Below, piece after piece: positions 37,102-46,081 of a DNA stretch of 57,500 nt. The DNA is from an uncultured Pelagibacteraceae bacterium. GTDB lineage: Bacteria > Pseudomonadota > Alphaproteobacteria > Pelagibacterales > Pelagibacteraceae. Position numbers and translations under genes: made by a program. The notes below the pieces were generated by a model. The model had not been told where the DNA came from. It ran no database searches and saw only the letters and a list, made by a program, of their open reading frames with translations. Numbering within the stretch: position 1 is the first letter of the stretch; the number at the start of each line of letters is the position of its first letter. The DNA is taken from the NCBI GenBank assembly GCA_902577575.1, contig CACGZQ010000001.1, forward strand, positions 1 to 57,500, given 5' to 3'.

Positions 37102-37176
37102 TTAATTGTAAAAATTAAAATTTTTTTTTAATTTACTTTTATTATTTTTAAAGTTTTCTATGGGCTTATATTTCAT
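37102..37176 (-). CDS. Candidate 24-residue small ORF with strong Shine-Dalgarno
   Basis: ATG at 37176 is preceded at 6-base spacing by AGGAGGAG, which is also the end of the SDR gene. It reads MKYKPIENFKNNKSKL followed by eight more residues and ends 5 bases before rfbF. The peptide is basic, with no membrane helix. It may be a leader peptide, a remnant of a deleted gene or chance. Confidence 0.3.
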   Translation of the reverse strand: MKYKPIENFKNNKSKLKKNFNFYN

Positions 37177-37178
37177 TT

Positions 37179-37892
37179 TTATTCTCCTCCTGAAATATTA
37201 ATTTTTTCACAGGAAATTAATTTATTATCACCATGTAGTAAAAAGTTTATATACGCTACAACTTCTAATGGTTTAGCCATTCTTGATAATGGTATTAAAT
37301 TAATTCTCTTTTTAAATTTTTTCTTTTTTAATTTTAAATTTAATTTTGTATCTGTAAGACCTATTTGTAGAACATTTATATAAATATTTTTTTTTACAAG
37401 CTTTCTATACTCATTTGGAATGAATTCATTTAAATATTTAGATACAGAGTAAGCGTAAGTTCTAGAGCCGCCTCCAAATTTCGTGCCAATACTAGATGAC
37501 AAAACCACATCACCTCCAGATTTTCTTTTTTTCATGCCTTCAATAACTTCTCTCAAAATGAAAAAACCACTTAAGAAATTTGCATTAATATGATCATAAA
37601 AATATTTAACATTTAAATCTTTTATTAACTTTGGTTTTAAATATCCCGTTAAATTTACGTAAGCATCGAAACTTCTAAAATATTTCCTATTTTTTTTTAT
37701 AAATTTAAGAATTCTTTCTGCATTAGTAAAATCATTCTTAATAATTTTTCCTAAGAATATTTTTTTTAATTTTGATGAGTTGCTATTACAGTGAGCATGT
37801 ATTTCCCATTTTTTTGTGGATCTTAAATCTTTAATCAATTCTATACCTATATCTGAGGAAGCACCTAATATTAATATTTTTTTTTTATTCAT
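37179..37892 (-). CDS. Short-chain dehydrogenase/reductase
   Basis: Classical SDR: cofactor motif LGASSDIG at residues 7-14 and catalytic SSSIG with YSVSK (Tyr/Lys near 153-157). Length 237. It is co-transcribed with the preceding unknown gene (4-base overlap) and lies before rfbF. Substrate is unknown; a sugar or a lipid-linked precursor is likely given the setting (inference). The FabG-like C-terminus MAKPLEVVAYINFLL is present. Confidence 0.82.
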   Translation of the reverse strand: MNKKKILILGASSDIGIELIKDLRSTKKWEIHAHCNSNSSKLKKIFLGKIIKNDFTNAERILKFIKKNRKYFRSFDAYVNLTGYLKPKLIKDLNVKYFYDHINANFLSGFFILREVIEGMKKRKSGGDVVLSSSIGTKFGGGSRTYAYSVSKYLNEFIPNEYRKLVKKNIYINVLQIGLTDTKLNLKLKKKKFKKRINLIPLSRMAKPLEVVAYINFLLHGDNKLISCEKINISGGE

Positions 37893-39160
37893 AGTAATTT
37901 AGTTTTAATTTCACTTTTGGTTAACATAAATGTTTTTTTTCTAGTTTGGGTATAAATAAAAGTATTTTTTAATATTTCCTTATGTTTTAAGTTTTTCCAC
38001 AATTTGGAATCATACATTTGAAATTCTTTATCGTCACATATGTGATAAGTATCTATTCCCTTTTCTAAGGACAAAGCAATTCCTGTGGTTTTCCCTATAA
38101 ATATACTTGAGTTTTTATTTCTTAATTTTTTTGTATTTGTTTTCAAATTAATCAAATCTTTAAGTTTTTTTTGAATTAAAAATTCTTTTTTTTTATGTAT
38201 TGAGTTTGGGTGAATTAAAATTTCTTTTAAAAATAATCCTTTTTTTTGGATAAGCCTATTACATGTATCACTAATTTGTTTTAAATTTTGCTCTTTAAGG
38301 TCGTGTGGAAAAAAGATCTTATTTATAAAATCTCTTTTATTAGTTTTTGAAAATCTTAGTGTATGAGTGAGGTAAATATTTTTTTTTGGCCACATAAGTT
38401 GTTTTGAGTAAAATTCTCTCTGAGAAGATCCAGTAACATATAATTTATCTGGGGAGTTTTTAGTATAAAACAAATTCACGGGTAAGTTTTGTGGTGGTGT
38501 ATGATCATAGCCGATAATTTTTAGACTTTTAGAATTCTGTTTTAAATAGCAAATTATTTTTTTTTGAAATGGTTGCCCTTCATAAGGAAAAATAACGGAG
38601 TTGATTTTTTTTAAATTAAGATTGTTGAATATTTTTTTTATATTAAAGTACAACCCTTCAAAATGATTAGGGCTACTATAACTTTTCTTAAATGAAAAAA
38701 TATTTTCAAATAAATTAATTATAAAAAAAGTTATTTTTTTTACAAAATTCTCCTCTTTAAAGTAAACTAAGACTACATTTTTAGGTAATTTATTAGGTAA
38801 AAACTTATCTAAATAAATAACTATCCATAAAATTTTAGAATTATAGCTATCCTCATTAAAAAACTTATCAAAATATTTTTGATTTTTAAAACTTTTTTTA
38901 AAACCAAAAGTAATAACAACATTGGTGTAATCAGTCTTATTATGTAATTTTGAGATCTTAATTAATTTATGCTTGAAATATAAAAAATTTTTTACTCTTT
39001 CTAAAAAGTAATTCTTAAGTGAAGATCTAAAGAATTTTCTTTTAAGAAATAAAGTTCCGGGAGTATCAACAAATAATGGAGCATAGCCTAGAATATGATT
39101 ATGATTAAATAATTGATATTGTTTTTTTGCAGTTTTTAAAATTTCTGATTGGTTGAGCAT
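37889..39160 (-). CDS. Unrecognised surface-polysaccharide transferase-like protein
   Basis: 423 residues, basic, no signal peptide or clear transmembrane helix. A central FPYEGQPFQKKI and GYDHTPPQNLP, then DKLYVTGSSQREFY, and a late GKTTGIALSLEKG segment suggest a GT-B-like fold of the kind seen in capsule glycosyl- or phosphotransferases, where a Ser/Thr-Glu pair near the C-terminus binds the nucleotide. I do not recognise the family. It starts 26 bases after the radical SAM gene and overlaps the SDR by 4 bases. Confidence 0.5.
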   Translation of the reverse strand: MLNQSEILKTAKKQYQLFNHNHILGYAPLFVDTPGTLFLKRKFFRSSLKNYFLERVKNFLYFKHKLIKISKLHNKTDYTNVVITFGFKKSFKNQKYFDKFFNEDSYNSKILWIVIYLDKFLPNKLPKNVVLVYFKEENFVKKITFFIINLFENIFSFKKSYSSPNHFEGLYFNIKKIFNNLNLKKINSVIFPYEGQPFQKKIICYLKQNSKSLKIIGYDHTPPQNLPVNLFYTKNSPDKLYVTGSSQREFYSKQLMWPKKNIYLTHTLRFSKTNKRDFINKIFFPHDLKEQNLKQISDTCNRLIQKKGLFLKEILIHPNSIHKKKEFLIQKKLKDLINLKTNTKKLRNKNSSIFIGKTTGIALSLEKGIDTYHICDDKEFQMYDSKLWKNLKHKEILKNTFIYTQTRKKTFMLTKSEIKTKLL

Positions 39161-39186
39161 TTAATCTTTTATCTTTTTAACAAAAA

Positions 39187-40074
39187 TTATTTAAGGTTTT
39201 CCCATGCTTTTGCATGGGCCTCGCCTATTAGATTGCCTTTCACATCGCAAACATCGCATGGACTAAATCCTCTATTAGAATTAGCTAAATTAAATCTGGA
39301 TTTTTTAGCGTTTTCAGAAAGCCAAATTTCCTTGATAGTATTTTTATTTAAATTACCTAGAATATTTTTTTTACCCCAGTCATGGGAACACATTAAGACA
39401 TCTCCGTTATAGTCAATAAAAAAATTGTATGAGGGGTAATAACAAGGAGCATTTAGAGATTTTTTTAAAGATTTTATAGAATGACCAGCATTTTCCATTA
39501 AGCCACCTCTGTTGCTAATTGTAATTCCATAATCTTTTTCAGGAGGTAGATATCTGTTTCTAATAACATATTGGTCGGGGTCAAGATTTGCATCTTGGCA
39601 CATTTTTTTAAATTTATCCATATCTTCAGGTCCATCATAAACACTAATCAAAAGAGTAGATAATCCCGCATCAAATAATTTAGCAATATTTTTGAGATTT
39701 AAAACATCGCCATTAGTAATTAATTCAATTTTTGCCTCTGGCAAATATCTTCTAGTTCTTGCAATATTTTCGTAACATTTTTTGTTTAGCATGGGTTCAT
39801 TAAAACCTGAATAAAGGACCATACCTTTATAATTATATTCTGATAGCTCTTTGCAAATTTTTTCGTGAAGTTCTGTTTTAATAAACTCTTTTTTATCAAA
39901 TTTACTTATCCAATCAGGGTCACTTCTAGGGCAAAAAACACAAGATCTGTTACAGGTTCCGGAGTCACTTATTTCAATGATAGAGGGTAAAGGAATTTTG
40001 CTATTTTCTATATATTGTAATGTATAACTTACAATTTTAGATTTTCTTTTTATATTTTTATCGAAAAATTTCAC
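39187..40074 (-). CDS. Radical SAM/SPASM-domain enzyme
   Basis: The S-adenosylmethionine iron-sulfur motif CNRSCVFC (CxxxCxxC) is at about residues 42-49. A SPASM-like C-terminal region holds further cysteines: CYYPSYNFFIDYNGDVLMC, then GNLNKNTIKEIW, and CDVCD near 280. Length 295. Such enzymes in polysaccharide loci may epimerise, dehydrate or oxidise sugars, or modify peptides; none of these can be chosen from sequence. It is the first gene after a 149-base gap. Confidence 0.85.
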   Translation of the reverse strand: MKFFDKNIKRKSKIVSYTLQYIENSKIPLPSIIEISDSGTCNRSCVFCPRSDPDWISKFDKKEFIKTELHEKICKELSEYNYKGMVLYSGFNEPMLNKKCYENIARTRRYLPEAKIELITNGDVLNLKNIAKLFDAGLSTLLISVYDGPEDMDKFKKMCQDANLDPDQYVIRNRYLPPEKDYGITISNRGGLMENAGHSIKSLKKSLNAPCYYPSYNFFIDYNGDVLMCSHDWGKKNILGNLNKNTIKEIWLSENAKKSRFNLANSNRGFSPCDVCDVKGNLIGEAHAKAWENLK

Positions 40075-40223
40075 TTTTAATATTATTTTAAAATTTGTGA
40101 GATTATTAACAATTATATCATTAAAATAAACTATTTTCCTACAAATAATTGGATTTTCTTAAGAAATTCAAATGATTTTTGAACTTATTTCTTTTTTTTT
40201 GCAAAAATAAGTCATAAACGATT
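40075..40223. other. Gap upstream of radical SAM gene
   Basis: 149 bases without an ORF. It holds an 8-bp A/T stem ACTTATTT/AAATAAGT (40183-40190 and 40205-40212) around a T-run, and the palindrome TTCTTAAGAA (40156-40165). It is the widest gap in the left part of the island and the likely place for a promoter for the radical SAM-to-neuA genes; no clear -35/-10 pair can be named. Confidence 0.4.
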
Positions 40224-40850
40224 TTAATATATTATTTCTGAAAAATTTTTAATCTTATATTTACAATTCATTTTTTTTGAAAAACCTGTACTAACAAAGA
40301 TAAAATCAATTTTAGCATTTTTAGCTGTATGCAAATCAGATTTCATATCTCCGATGTAAACAGCGTTCTCTTTTTTAATTTTAAACTCCTTTATAATCGA
40401 ATTAATTTGAAATGGATTAGGTTTACCAGGTAAATCTTTCACTGGCGTACGAATTTTATCAAATTTTAGATTAAACTTTTTAATAAACATTTTAGTTCTT
40501 GTAGTATCTTTAGATGTTAAAAGCGCTATCTTCTTACCCTTGTTTTTTAAGTACTTTAAAAAAAACTTTGTTTTGGGTTTTAAAGTAATTAAATTTATAT
40601 TTTTTATTGATTGAAATTTATACTCTTTTTCGATCTTTTTTAAATTTTTACTAATTTTAAGGTTTTTTAATATATTTAAGAATTTTAATCCTATAAATTT
40701 TTCGTATTCGTTGAAATTTTTTTTTAATAAAAATTTCTTTTTTACAACTGACCAGGATTTTTTCATATTTTTTTTAGAGTCAATTAAAACCCCGTCTAAA
40801 TCGAATATAAAAATTTTCTTTTTATTAATATAATTTTCTGATGGGATCAT
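40224..40850 (-). CDS. HAD-superfamily phosphatase
   Basis: Haloacid dehalogenase fold: nucleophile motif FIFDLDGVLIDS (14-25), motif II LTSKDTT near 121, Lys in DLPGKPNPF and motif IV YIGDMKSDLHTA. A helical cap lies between motifs I and II (C1 type, phosphoglycolate phosphatase-like). Length 208. It overlaps the KdsB-like gene by 26 bases. Next to an aldolase and CMP-sugar synthetase, it may remove the phosphate from a new ulosonic acid before activation (inference). Confidence 0.85.
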   Translation of the reverse strand: MIPSENYINKKKIFIFDLDGVLIDSKKNMKKSWSVVKKKFLLKKNFNEYEKFIGLKFLNILKNLKISKNLKKIEKEYKFQSIKNINLITLKPKTKFFLKYLKNKGKKIALLTSKDTTRTKMFIKKFNLKFDKIRTPVKDLPGKPNPFQINSIIKEFKIKKENAVYIGDMKSDLHTAKNAKIDFIFVSTGFSKKMNCKYKIKNFSEIIY

Positions 40851-41559
40851 TTTTTATAATTTTTTTAGCTCTAATTAGATCTTCTTCTGTGTCTACAGAG
40901 AAACTGTTTCCTTTAATTGATAAAGTTCCTATTCTAATTTTATTTTCTAAAGCTCTTAGTAATTCAATATCTTCTATTTTTTCTAGATTTGAAATTTCTA
41001 AATTAGAAAATTTTTGTAAAATTTCTGGCTTAAACGAAACTATAGATAAATGACGGTGAAAGAGTGTTTTTTTTTGTTTAAAATTATTTGGTATTAAACT
41101 TCTACTAAAATAAACTACCTCTCCTTGACCATTAGAAACGATTTTTACTATATTTGGATTTTCTATTTTTTCACTTGTTGGATGTGAGGGTACTATTATT
41201 TCAAAATGTTTATTGTCCAAATGATAATTAACTACCACATCTATATCATTAGGATTTAATAACGGCTCGTCGCCTTGGATATCCAATACTAATTTAGTTT
41301 TAAAGTCTTTTGCAACCTCGCTTATTCTCTCTGTGCCGTTTTTGTGTTTTTTAGAAGTCATTATTGCCTTACCGCCATGACGCTTTACTTCATTTAAGAT
41401 CTTACTACTATCAGTGCAAACAATAATCTCATCACAGCCTAAAGAGAGTTTAGCTCTTTTATAAACATGGATTATCAATGGTATACCGTCTAATAATGCT
41501 AATGGTTTTTCAGGTAATCTATTAGAATTTAGTCTTGCAGGTATTAAACCTAAAATCAT
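40825..41559 (-). CDS. KdsB-like CMP-sugar synthetase, first copy
   Basis: 3-deoxy-manno-octulosonate cytidylyltransferase family. PARLNSNRLPEKPL (7-20), the GTER motif, and DIQGDEPLL near 94 are present; the tail FSVDTEEDL is standard. Length 244. It is translationally linked to the HAD phosphatase and 2 bases from the aldolase fusion gene. It may activate KDO or a different 3-deoxy-ulosonic acid; two KdsB-like genes in one island argue that at least one is not for lipid A KDO (inference). Confidence 0.88.
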   Translation of the reverse strand: MILGLIPARLNSNRLPEKPLALLDGIPLIIHVYKRAKLSLGCDEIIVCTDSSKILNEVKRHGGKAIMTSKKHKNGTERISEVAKDFKTKLVLDIQGDEPLLNPNDIDVVVNYHLDNKHFEIIVPSHPTSEKIENPNIVKIVSNGQGEVVYFSRSLIPNNFKQKKTLFHRHLSIVSFKPEILQKFSNLEISNLEKIEDIELLRALENKIRIGTLSIKGNSFSVDTEEDLIRAKKIIKNDPIRKLY

Positions 41560-41561
41560 AA

Positions 41562-43142
41562 TTAATTTTTAAAATATTTTGAGGGCGTGATGTTTATAAT
41601 TTTTGTCTCTGTTTTACTCAATAAAAACTTTAAATAATTTTTCATTTCTCTATTTTTAGCACTGTCAGATTTGAACCCATCAAAGCCAGCTAAATATATT
41701 TTACTGCAACGTCCAGATAAACTTATTGCTATTGCATAACCAATCGCCAAGTTATTGGGCAGAATACAGTATTTATCATAATAGTTAAAATTATCTTTTT
41801 TTACTATGAAACCGTAATTTTTAGCGTTTTTGGCAATTGATTTACCTAAAATTTTTTTTACTCTATCCATAGGAATAATTAATTTTTTCGAAATGGTTTT
41901 GTATTTAGCAAAATCGACCAAGATTCTTGACTCGTGAGCAACAACAAAAAAATTAATTAAGTTTTTATTAAAATATTTATTTATATTTAAAGACAGTACG
42001 TTACATTTATTTTTTTTTATAAATTTTGTGAGAAATGAATTATTGCGTTTTATACTCTGACCTTGGCCTAAAATAATTATATTTCTATTTTTACACCAGT
42101 TTTTAGAATTCCAACATTTTTTAAAATTAATCTTTTCATTTATAAAATTGTTAAGCATGTACGGATTAAAAGAACTTGATTTGATTTTTCCAAGTGAATT
42201 AATTATTTCTAAAATCTCGTGATGACCGTACCTATCGTCTTTCAATAACTCTTGTATGTAAGTAGGATGTATTTGAAGTTTAGCAGATAAATGGTAATAA
42301 ATTGATTTCCCCCACTTATAATTTTGTTTTAATTTCTTAAATTGATCTTGAGATAATTTAAATATGGGTGATAAATTATATTTTAGATTGTAAATATCAT
42401 TGATTTCGCACAGTAAATCTTCGGTGGTAACATTTCCTGCTCCTCTTCCCATTCCTTGTATCGTTGAGTCAATCCATCGAGCACCATATTCAATTGCCGT
42501 TAGTGCGTTTTGTAAAGCTAAACCACAGTTATCATGTGCATGAAATCCGAATTCTTTATTCCAATATCTTTTTATTATATTAGAAATTTTTTTTACGTCG
42601 CTTGGATTTAAACTGCCAAAAGAATCGGCAAAATAAAATGCACTTAGAGAATTTGATTTCTTTAACATGTTCAATGATTTAATTAAATCTTTTGAGGAAA
42701 CTTTATCAATTTGCATTAAGTTTAAAATTACGTAGTAGCCTAGTTTCTTTAAAAATTTAATATGTGGTATAATTTTGCTTACTTCATTTAAGTGGGTAGC
42801 GATTCTAATAATCGATACCCTAGAGTTTTCTTTTTTAGAGATATATTTTAATAATTGCTTTTTATAGTTTTTTGATAAGTCAAAATCACTAGCATTGATC
42901 ATAACAGCAATTTTTAAATTTTTTCTAAAATTGTACCTATTAATATTATTATCAAGTGAGTTTGCAAATATTCCTAAATTATTTTTCTTTAAAAATCTGA
43001 AACCAATTTCCAAAATATCAATTTTTGATTCATTTATAGCTTTTATGTAGTGTTGAACAGTATCTTTTGAAAATCTCCAATCGTTGTAATAACCCCCATC
43101 TCTTAAGGTACAGTCTAAAATTTTTAGATTCGCTTTTTTCAT
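41562..43142 (-). CDS. HMGL-like aldolase fused to DUF115/GT42-like domain
   Basis: Residues about 5-290 form a DRE-TIM metallo-aldolase: LDCTLRDGGYYNDW near 8-21 and the metal-binding FHAHDNCG near 199. The known pyruvate aldolase His after TLRDG is replaced by Tyr, as in other members found in polysaccharide loci. From about residue 350 a second domain begins: ILGQGQSIKR, then AIGYAIAISLSGRCSKIYLAGFDGF near 470-495, resembling DUF115 and GT42 sialyltransferase folds. Total 526 residues. Function is unproven; synthesis and transfer of an ulosonic acid is a hypothesis. Confidence 0.72.
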   Translation of the reverse strand: MKKANLKILDCTLRDGGYYNDWRFSKDTVQHYIKAINESKIDILEIGFRFLKKNNLGIFANSLDNNINRYNFRKNLKIAVMINASDFDLSKNYKKQLLKYISKKENSRVSIIRIATHLNEVSKIIPHIKFLKKLGYYVILNLMQIDKVSSKDLIKSLNMLKKSNSLSAFYFADSFGSLNPSDVKKISNIIKRYWNKEFGFHAHDNCGLALQNALTAIEYGARWIDSTIQGMGRGAGNVTTEDLLCEINDIYNLKYNLSPIFKLSQDQFKKLKQNYKWGKSIYYHLSAKLQIHPTYIQELLKDDRYGHHEILEIINSLGKIKSSSFNPYMLNNFINEKINFKKCWNSKNWCKNRNIIILGQGQSIKRNNSFLTKFIKKNKCNVLSLNINKYFNKNLINFFVVAHESRILVDFAKYKTISKKLIIPMDRVKKILGKSIAKNAKNYGFIVKKDNFNYYDKYCILPNNLAIGYAIAISLSGRCSKIYLAGFDGFKSDSAKNREMKNYLKFLLSKTETKIINITPSKYFKN

Positions 43143-44353
43143 TTGTAATGTTTGTTAAAGATTTCTTGTATTATCTTATAATTTGGTATCGGCTTATTTA
43201 AAAGCGTTATATATTTTTTTTTATATAAGCTGTATTTTTTTTTATTTATTTTTAGTAGGCTATTAAAGTTTAATTTGTCAAAATTTTCGTTAATATTGAA
43301 AACTTTAGACCCTGTCTCATTTACATTTACACTTAATTCGTTCATATGATTTTTTTCTAAATTAAGTTCATTAGAGTAAATAAATAAAATTGGTTTTCGA
43401 CATACTATTGCATAAGAAATTGCAGTAGACATTCTTGTTATTACTAACTTTGAATTATCTATTAATTCGAAAATTTTTTTTTTAGAAACTGGCCTATAAC
43501 CAAAATATTTAGGCTTGTTTTTGTGTTTAGTTTTTGGATGCGGAACAATGATAATTTTATTTTTAAATTTTCTTTCTAAGTTTTTAAAAAAGTTTGTCAA
43601 AATTGGGTACCAATTTTTAGATGTAAAATTTGGTAACCAATTTTTATCTTTAAACAATAATTCATCTCCTTTAAATTTAGGCCCATACCCGTCAATATAT
43701 AGAATATGATTTTTAAAATTATTTCTCTTTTTTTTATTTCTATGTTTTAATTTATATGTAAGATAATTTGAATAGTCTAAAGAATTTACATCCTTAATTG
43801 TAACTCCGTGATTGGACATGTAATCAGGGTAATTTTTTGAGCCAGCTCTTAATAAATAGTCAGGAAACAATTTCATTTTTCTTTCTATGTATGAAAAAAA
43901 ATAAGTTTTAGCATAATAAAAAGCTGTTAGTGGAGTGTTTATAAATTTTTTAAATTTACGATAAGTTAAAATATCGGAATTTTTTTTTGATAAAGGTATT
44001 TGTGCGCTTTTAAATTCAATAATAGTATTTGTTTGTTTTTTTTTTAAGTAATAATTCAATAATAATCCATTAAGGTTTGAACTATCAATATAATTTAAAA
44101 TAATAATATTGTATTTTTGTTCTAAAATTTTTATTCTATCTTTAAAATTTTTTAAATCTTGAATTTTTATTACATCTTTTGACGTACTGTAATTTTTATA
44201 AGCCGGGATAAAATGAGGATATAAAAATTTTATGAATTCAAAAACAAGAACTTTTATTTCTATATTTTTTATTTGAGATAACTCAAATCTTAAATCATCA
44301 TGTTTGCGCCATTTGTAAGGCCACAAAATAAGAAAAAGATTTTTTTTTTTCAT
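43139..44353 (-). CDS. Putative surface-carbohydrate transferase (GT-B-like)
   Basis: 404 residues, basic, soluble with amphipathic patches. C-terminal half has IIVPHPKTKHK (near 265) and LVITRMSTAISYAIVCRKPILFIYS (310-335), resembling the nucleotide-binding half of GT-B capsule transferases or the surface-carbohydrate-biosynthesis families. No family is recognised with certainty. It overlaps the aldolase fusion by 4 bases, so the two are probably made together. Confidence 0.5.
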   Translation of the reverse strand: MKKKNLFLILWPYKWRKHDDLRFELSQIKNIEIKVLVFEFIKFLYPHFIPAYKNYSTSKDVIKIQDLKNFKDRIKILEQKYNIIILNYIDSSNLNGLLLNYYLKKKQTNTIIEFKSAQIPLSKKNSDILTYRKFKKFINTPLTAFYYAKTYFFSYIERKMKLFPDYLLRAGSKNYPDYMSNHGVTIKDVNSLDYSNYLTYKLKHRNKKKRNNFKNHILYIDGYGPKFKGDELLFKDKNWLPNFTSKNWYPILTNFFKNLERKFKNKIIIVPHPKTKHKNKPKYFGYRPVSKKKIFELIDNSKLVITRMSTAISYAIVCRKPILFIYSNELNLEKNHMNELSVNVNETGSKVFNINENFDKLNFNSLLKINKKKYSLYKKKYITLLNKPIPNYKIIQEIFNKHYK

Positions 44354-44371
44354 TTTTTTTTTAATAAGTAT

Positions 44372-46081
44372 TTATTGTATTTTTTTAAGTTTTTTGTTTT
44401 CTAACTTATAAATCTTGTTGCAAATTTTTAATGATGTTAAATTATGAGATATTATTAAAAGGGTTTTATTCAATTTTTTTAATGTGTTCAGAATATTTTT
44501 TTCTAAATCTGGCTCTAAAGAATTTGTTGCCTCATCCAAAATTAATATTTCAGGATTATTATACAATGCTCTTGCTATAGCTAATCTTTGAGCTTGGCCG
44601 CCAGAGAGTAATGAACCTTTTTCTCCAATAATTGTATCTTCTTTTTTTTCTAAACTAAAAATAAACTCTTTCAATCCTGCTTTTTCTATACAGTCTATAA
44701 TCATATCTTGATTTATATTTTTGGTATCAAGTGAAATGTTGTGTTTTATCGTATCATCTAGAAGATTAATCTTTTGTGGTATATATCCAAATAAGTTAGA
44801 CTTAATATCTCTGATGTTATTAATTCTTTTGCCATTGTAAAAATAATCTCCTTCTTGAACTTTTAAAAGACCCGCTACTAAATTTATTAAAGTTGATTTT
44901 CCACTACCACTTTCACCTACGATCCCAACAATTTCGCCTTTTTTTATTTGAAAATTAAGATTTTTAATTATTTCTTTTTTATTTGAATAATAAAATGTTA
45001 AATTTGAAACTTCTAAATTTTCAAAATTTTTAGGTGCAGTTGTATCTAAACTTTCTTTTTTTATATTATCTTTCAGATTAATAAATTCTCTTATTTGGTT
45101 GAATCCATATTCAGAAAACTTCAAATTCTGAAGAGAATTTAAAATAATATTTACAGAGGGTAATGTTCTTGCGATTGCATAAACCATAACACTTAGAGAA
45201 ATAATAATGTCTTTGGTGTCAAGTGATCTGCTGTAATTAAATGATAAAATCGTAAATAGACTAAAGACAGCTACTAGTTCAAACCAGACTTTTGGTAATA
45301 CTTGAAAAAATGACCATACATAACTGTTTTTATTTATTATGTAATTTTTATTATCGTAAAGACTACTAAAAAAATTTTCTTTATAATAAATTTTTATCTC
45401 TTTAAGAAAATCGAGAGTTTCTCTTAGGTTTTTATGATAATTACTTTCACCTATAACTCTCCTAACACCAAATTTTGTAATAAAATTTCTTGTTGAAAAA
45501 TAGTATATACTGCCGCCAATAAATGCTGAAAAAATCAATAGAGTTAATTGATTTGGATAATTATAAAATATAAAAGTAAATATAAATAAAGTAATTAAAA
45601 AATTAGTAAACAACCTTATAATAGATAATAACATATGTCCAAATCTAGCAATTTCTTCTGTTAGTAAAAAAAGCACTACTGATGAATTTTTATTTAGAAA
45701 AAGCTCATAATCACTTTTAAGATAATTTTTCATTATTATATTTCCAATTTCTCGTCTGGTATCATAAGCACTTTTATCTGAATAATAATTTAAAAATAAA
45801 ATAACTAAATTCTTAATTAGAAATATTAATACTAATAAAAAAATTAAAGTGTAAAATACATCAAGTTCAAATCTTACTGATAATTTACCTAAGTATTTAT
45901 CTAGAATACTGAATTCTTTTAAGTAACTTCTGTCAATTGCCAAGCCAACTAAAGGAATAAATAAAGCTATACTAAGCATTTCAAGTAATCCTGTAATTAT
46001 ACTTGAAATAGAAACAAAGACTAATCTCAATCTCTGCTTAAAATTTAAAATATTGTAAGTGTTTAATAGTAGTTTTTGCAC
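44372..46081 (-). CDS. ABC exporter with fused ATPase (MsbA/PglK-like)
   Basis: A half-transporter of 569 residues. Six transmembrane helices lie in the first ~310 residues; the ATPase has Walker A GESGSGKST near 379, signature LLSGGQAQRL and Walker B ILILDEATNSL. In glycan loci such proteins flip lipid-linked oligosaccharides (PglK) or lipid A (MsbA). It abuts the nucleotidyltransferase gene with a one-base overlap. Flipping of the island's glycan is inferred. Confidence 0.87.
   Translation of the reverse strand: MQKLLLNTYNILNFKQRLRLVFVSISSIITGLLEMLSIALFIPLVGLAIDRSYLKEFSILDKYLGKLSVRFELDVFYTLIFLLVLIFLIKNLVILFLNYYSDKSAYDTRREIGNIIMKNYLKSDYELFLNKNSSVVLFLLTEEIARFGHMLLSIIRLFTNFLITLFIFTFIFYNYPNQLTLLIFSAFIGGSIYYFSTRNFITKFGVRRVIGESNYHKNLRETLDFLKEIKIYYKENFFSSLYDNKNYIINKNSYVWSFFQVLPKVWFELVAVFSLFTILSFNYSRSLDTKDIIISLSVMVYAIARTLPSVNIILNSLQNLKFSEYGFNQIREFINLKDNIKKESLDTTAPKNFENLEVSNLTFYYSNKKEIIKNLNFQIKKGEIVGIVGESGSGKSTLINLVAGLLKVQEGDYFYNGKRINNIRDIKSNLFGYIPQKINLLDDTIKHNISLDTKNINQDMIIDCIEKAGLKEFIFSLEKKEDTIIGEKGSLLSGGQAQRLAIARALYNNPEILILDEATNSLEPDLEKNILNTLKKLNKTLLIISHNLTSLKICNKIYKLENKKLKKIQ

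Noticed and set aside
40183..40212. Terminator or small RNA in the 149-base gap
   Set aside because: Stem is A/T only with the T-run inside the loop; not a standard terminator and no RNA family recognised.
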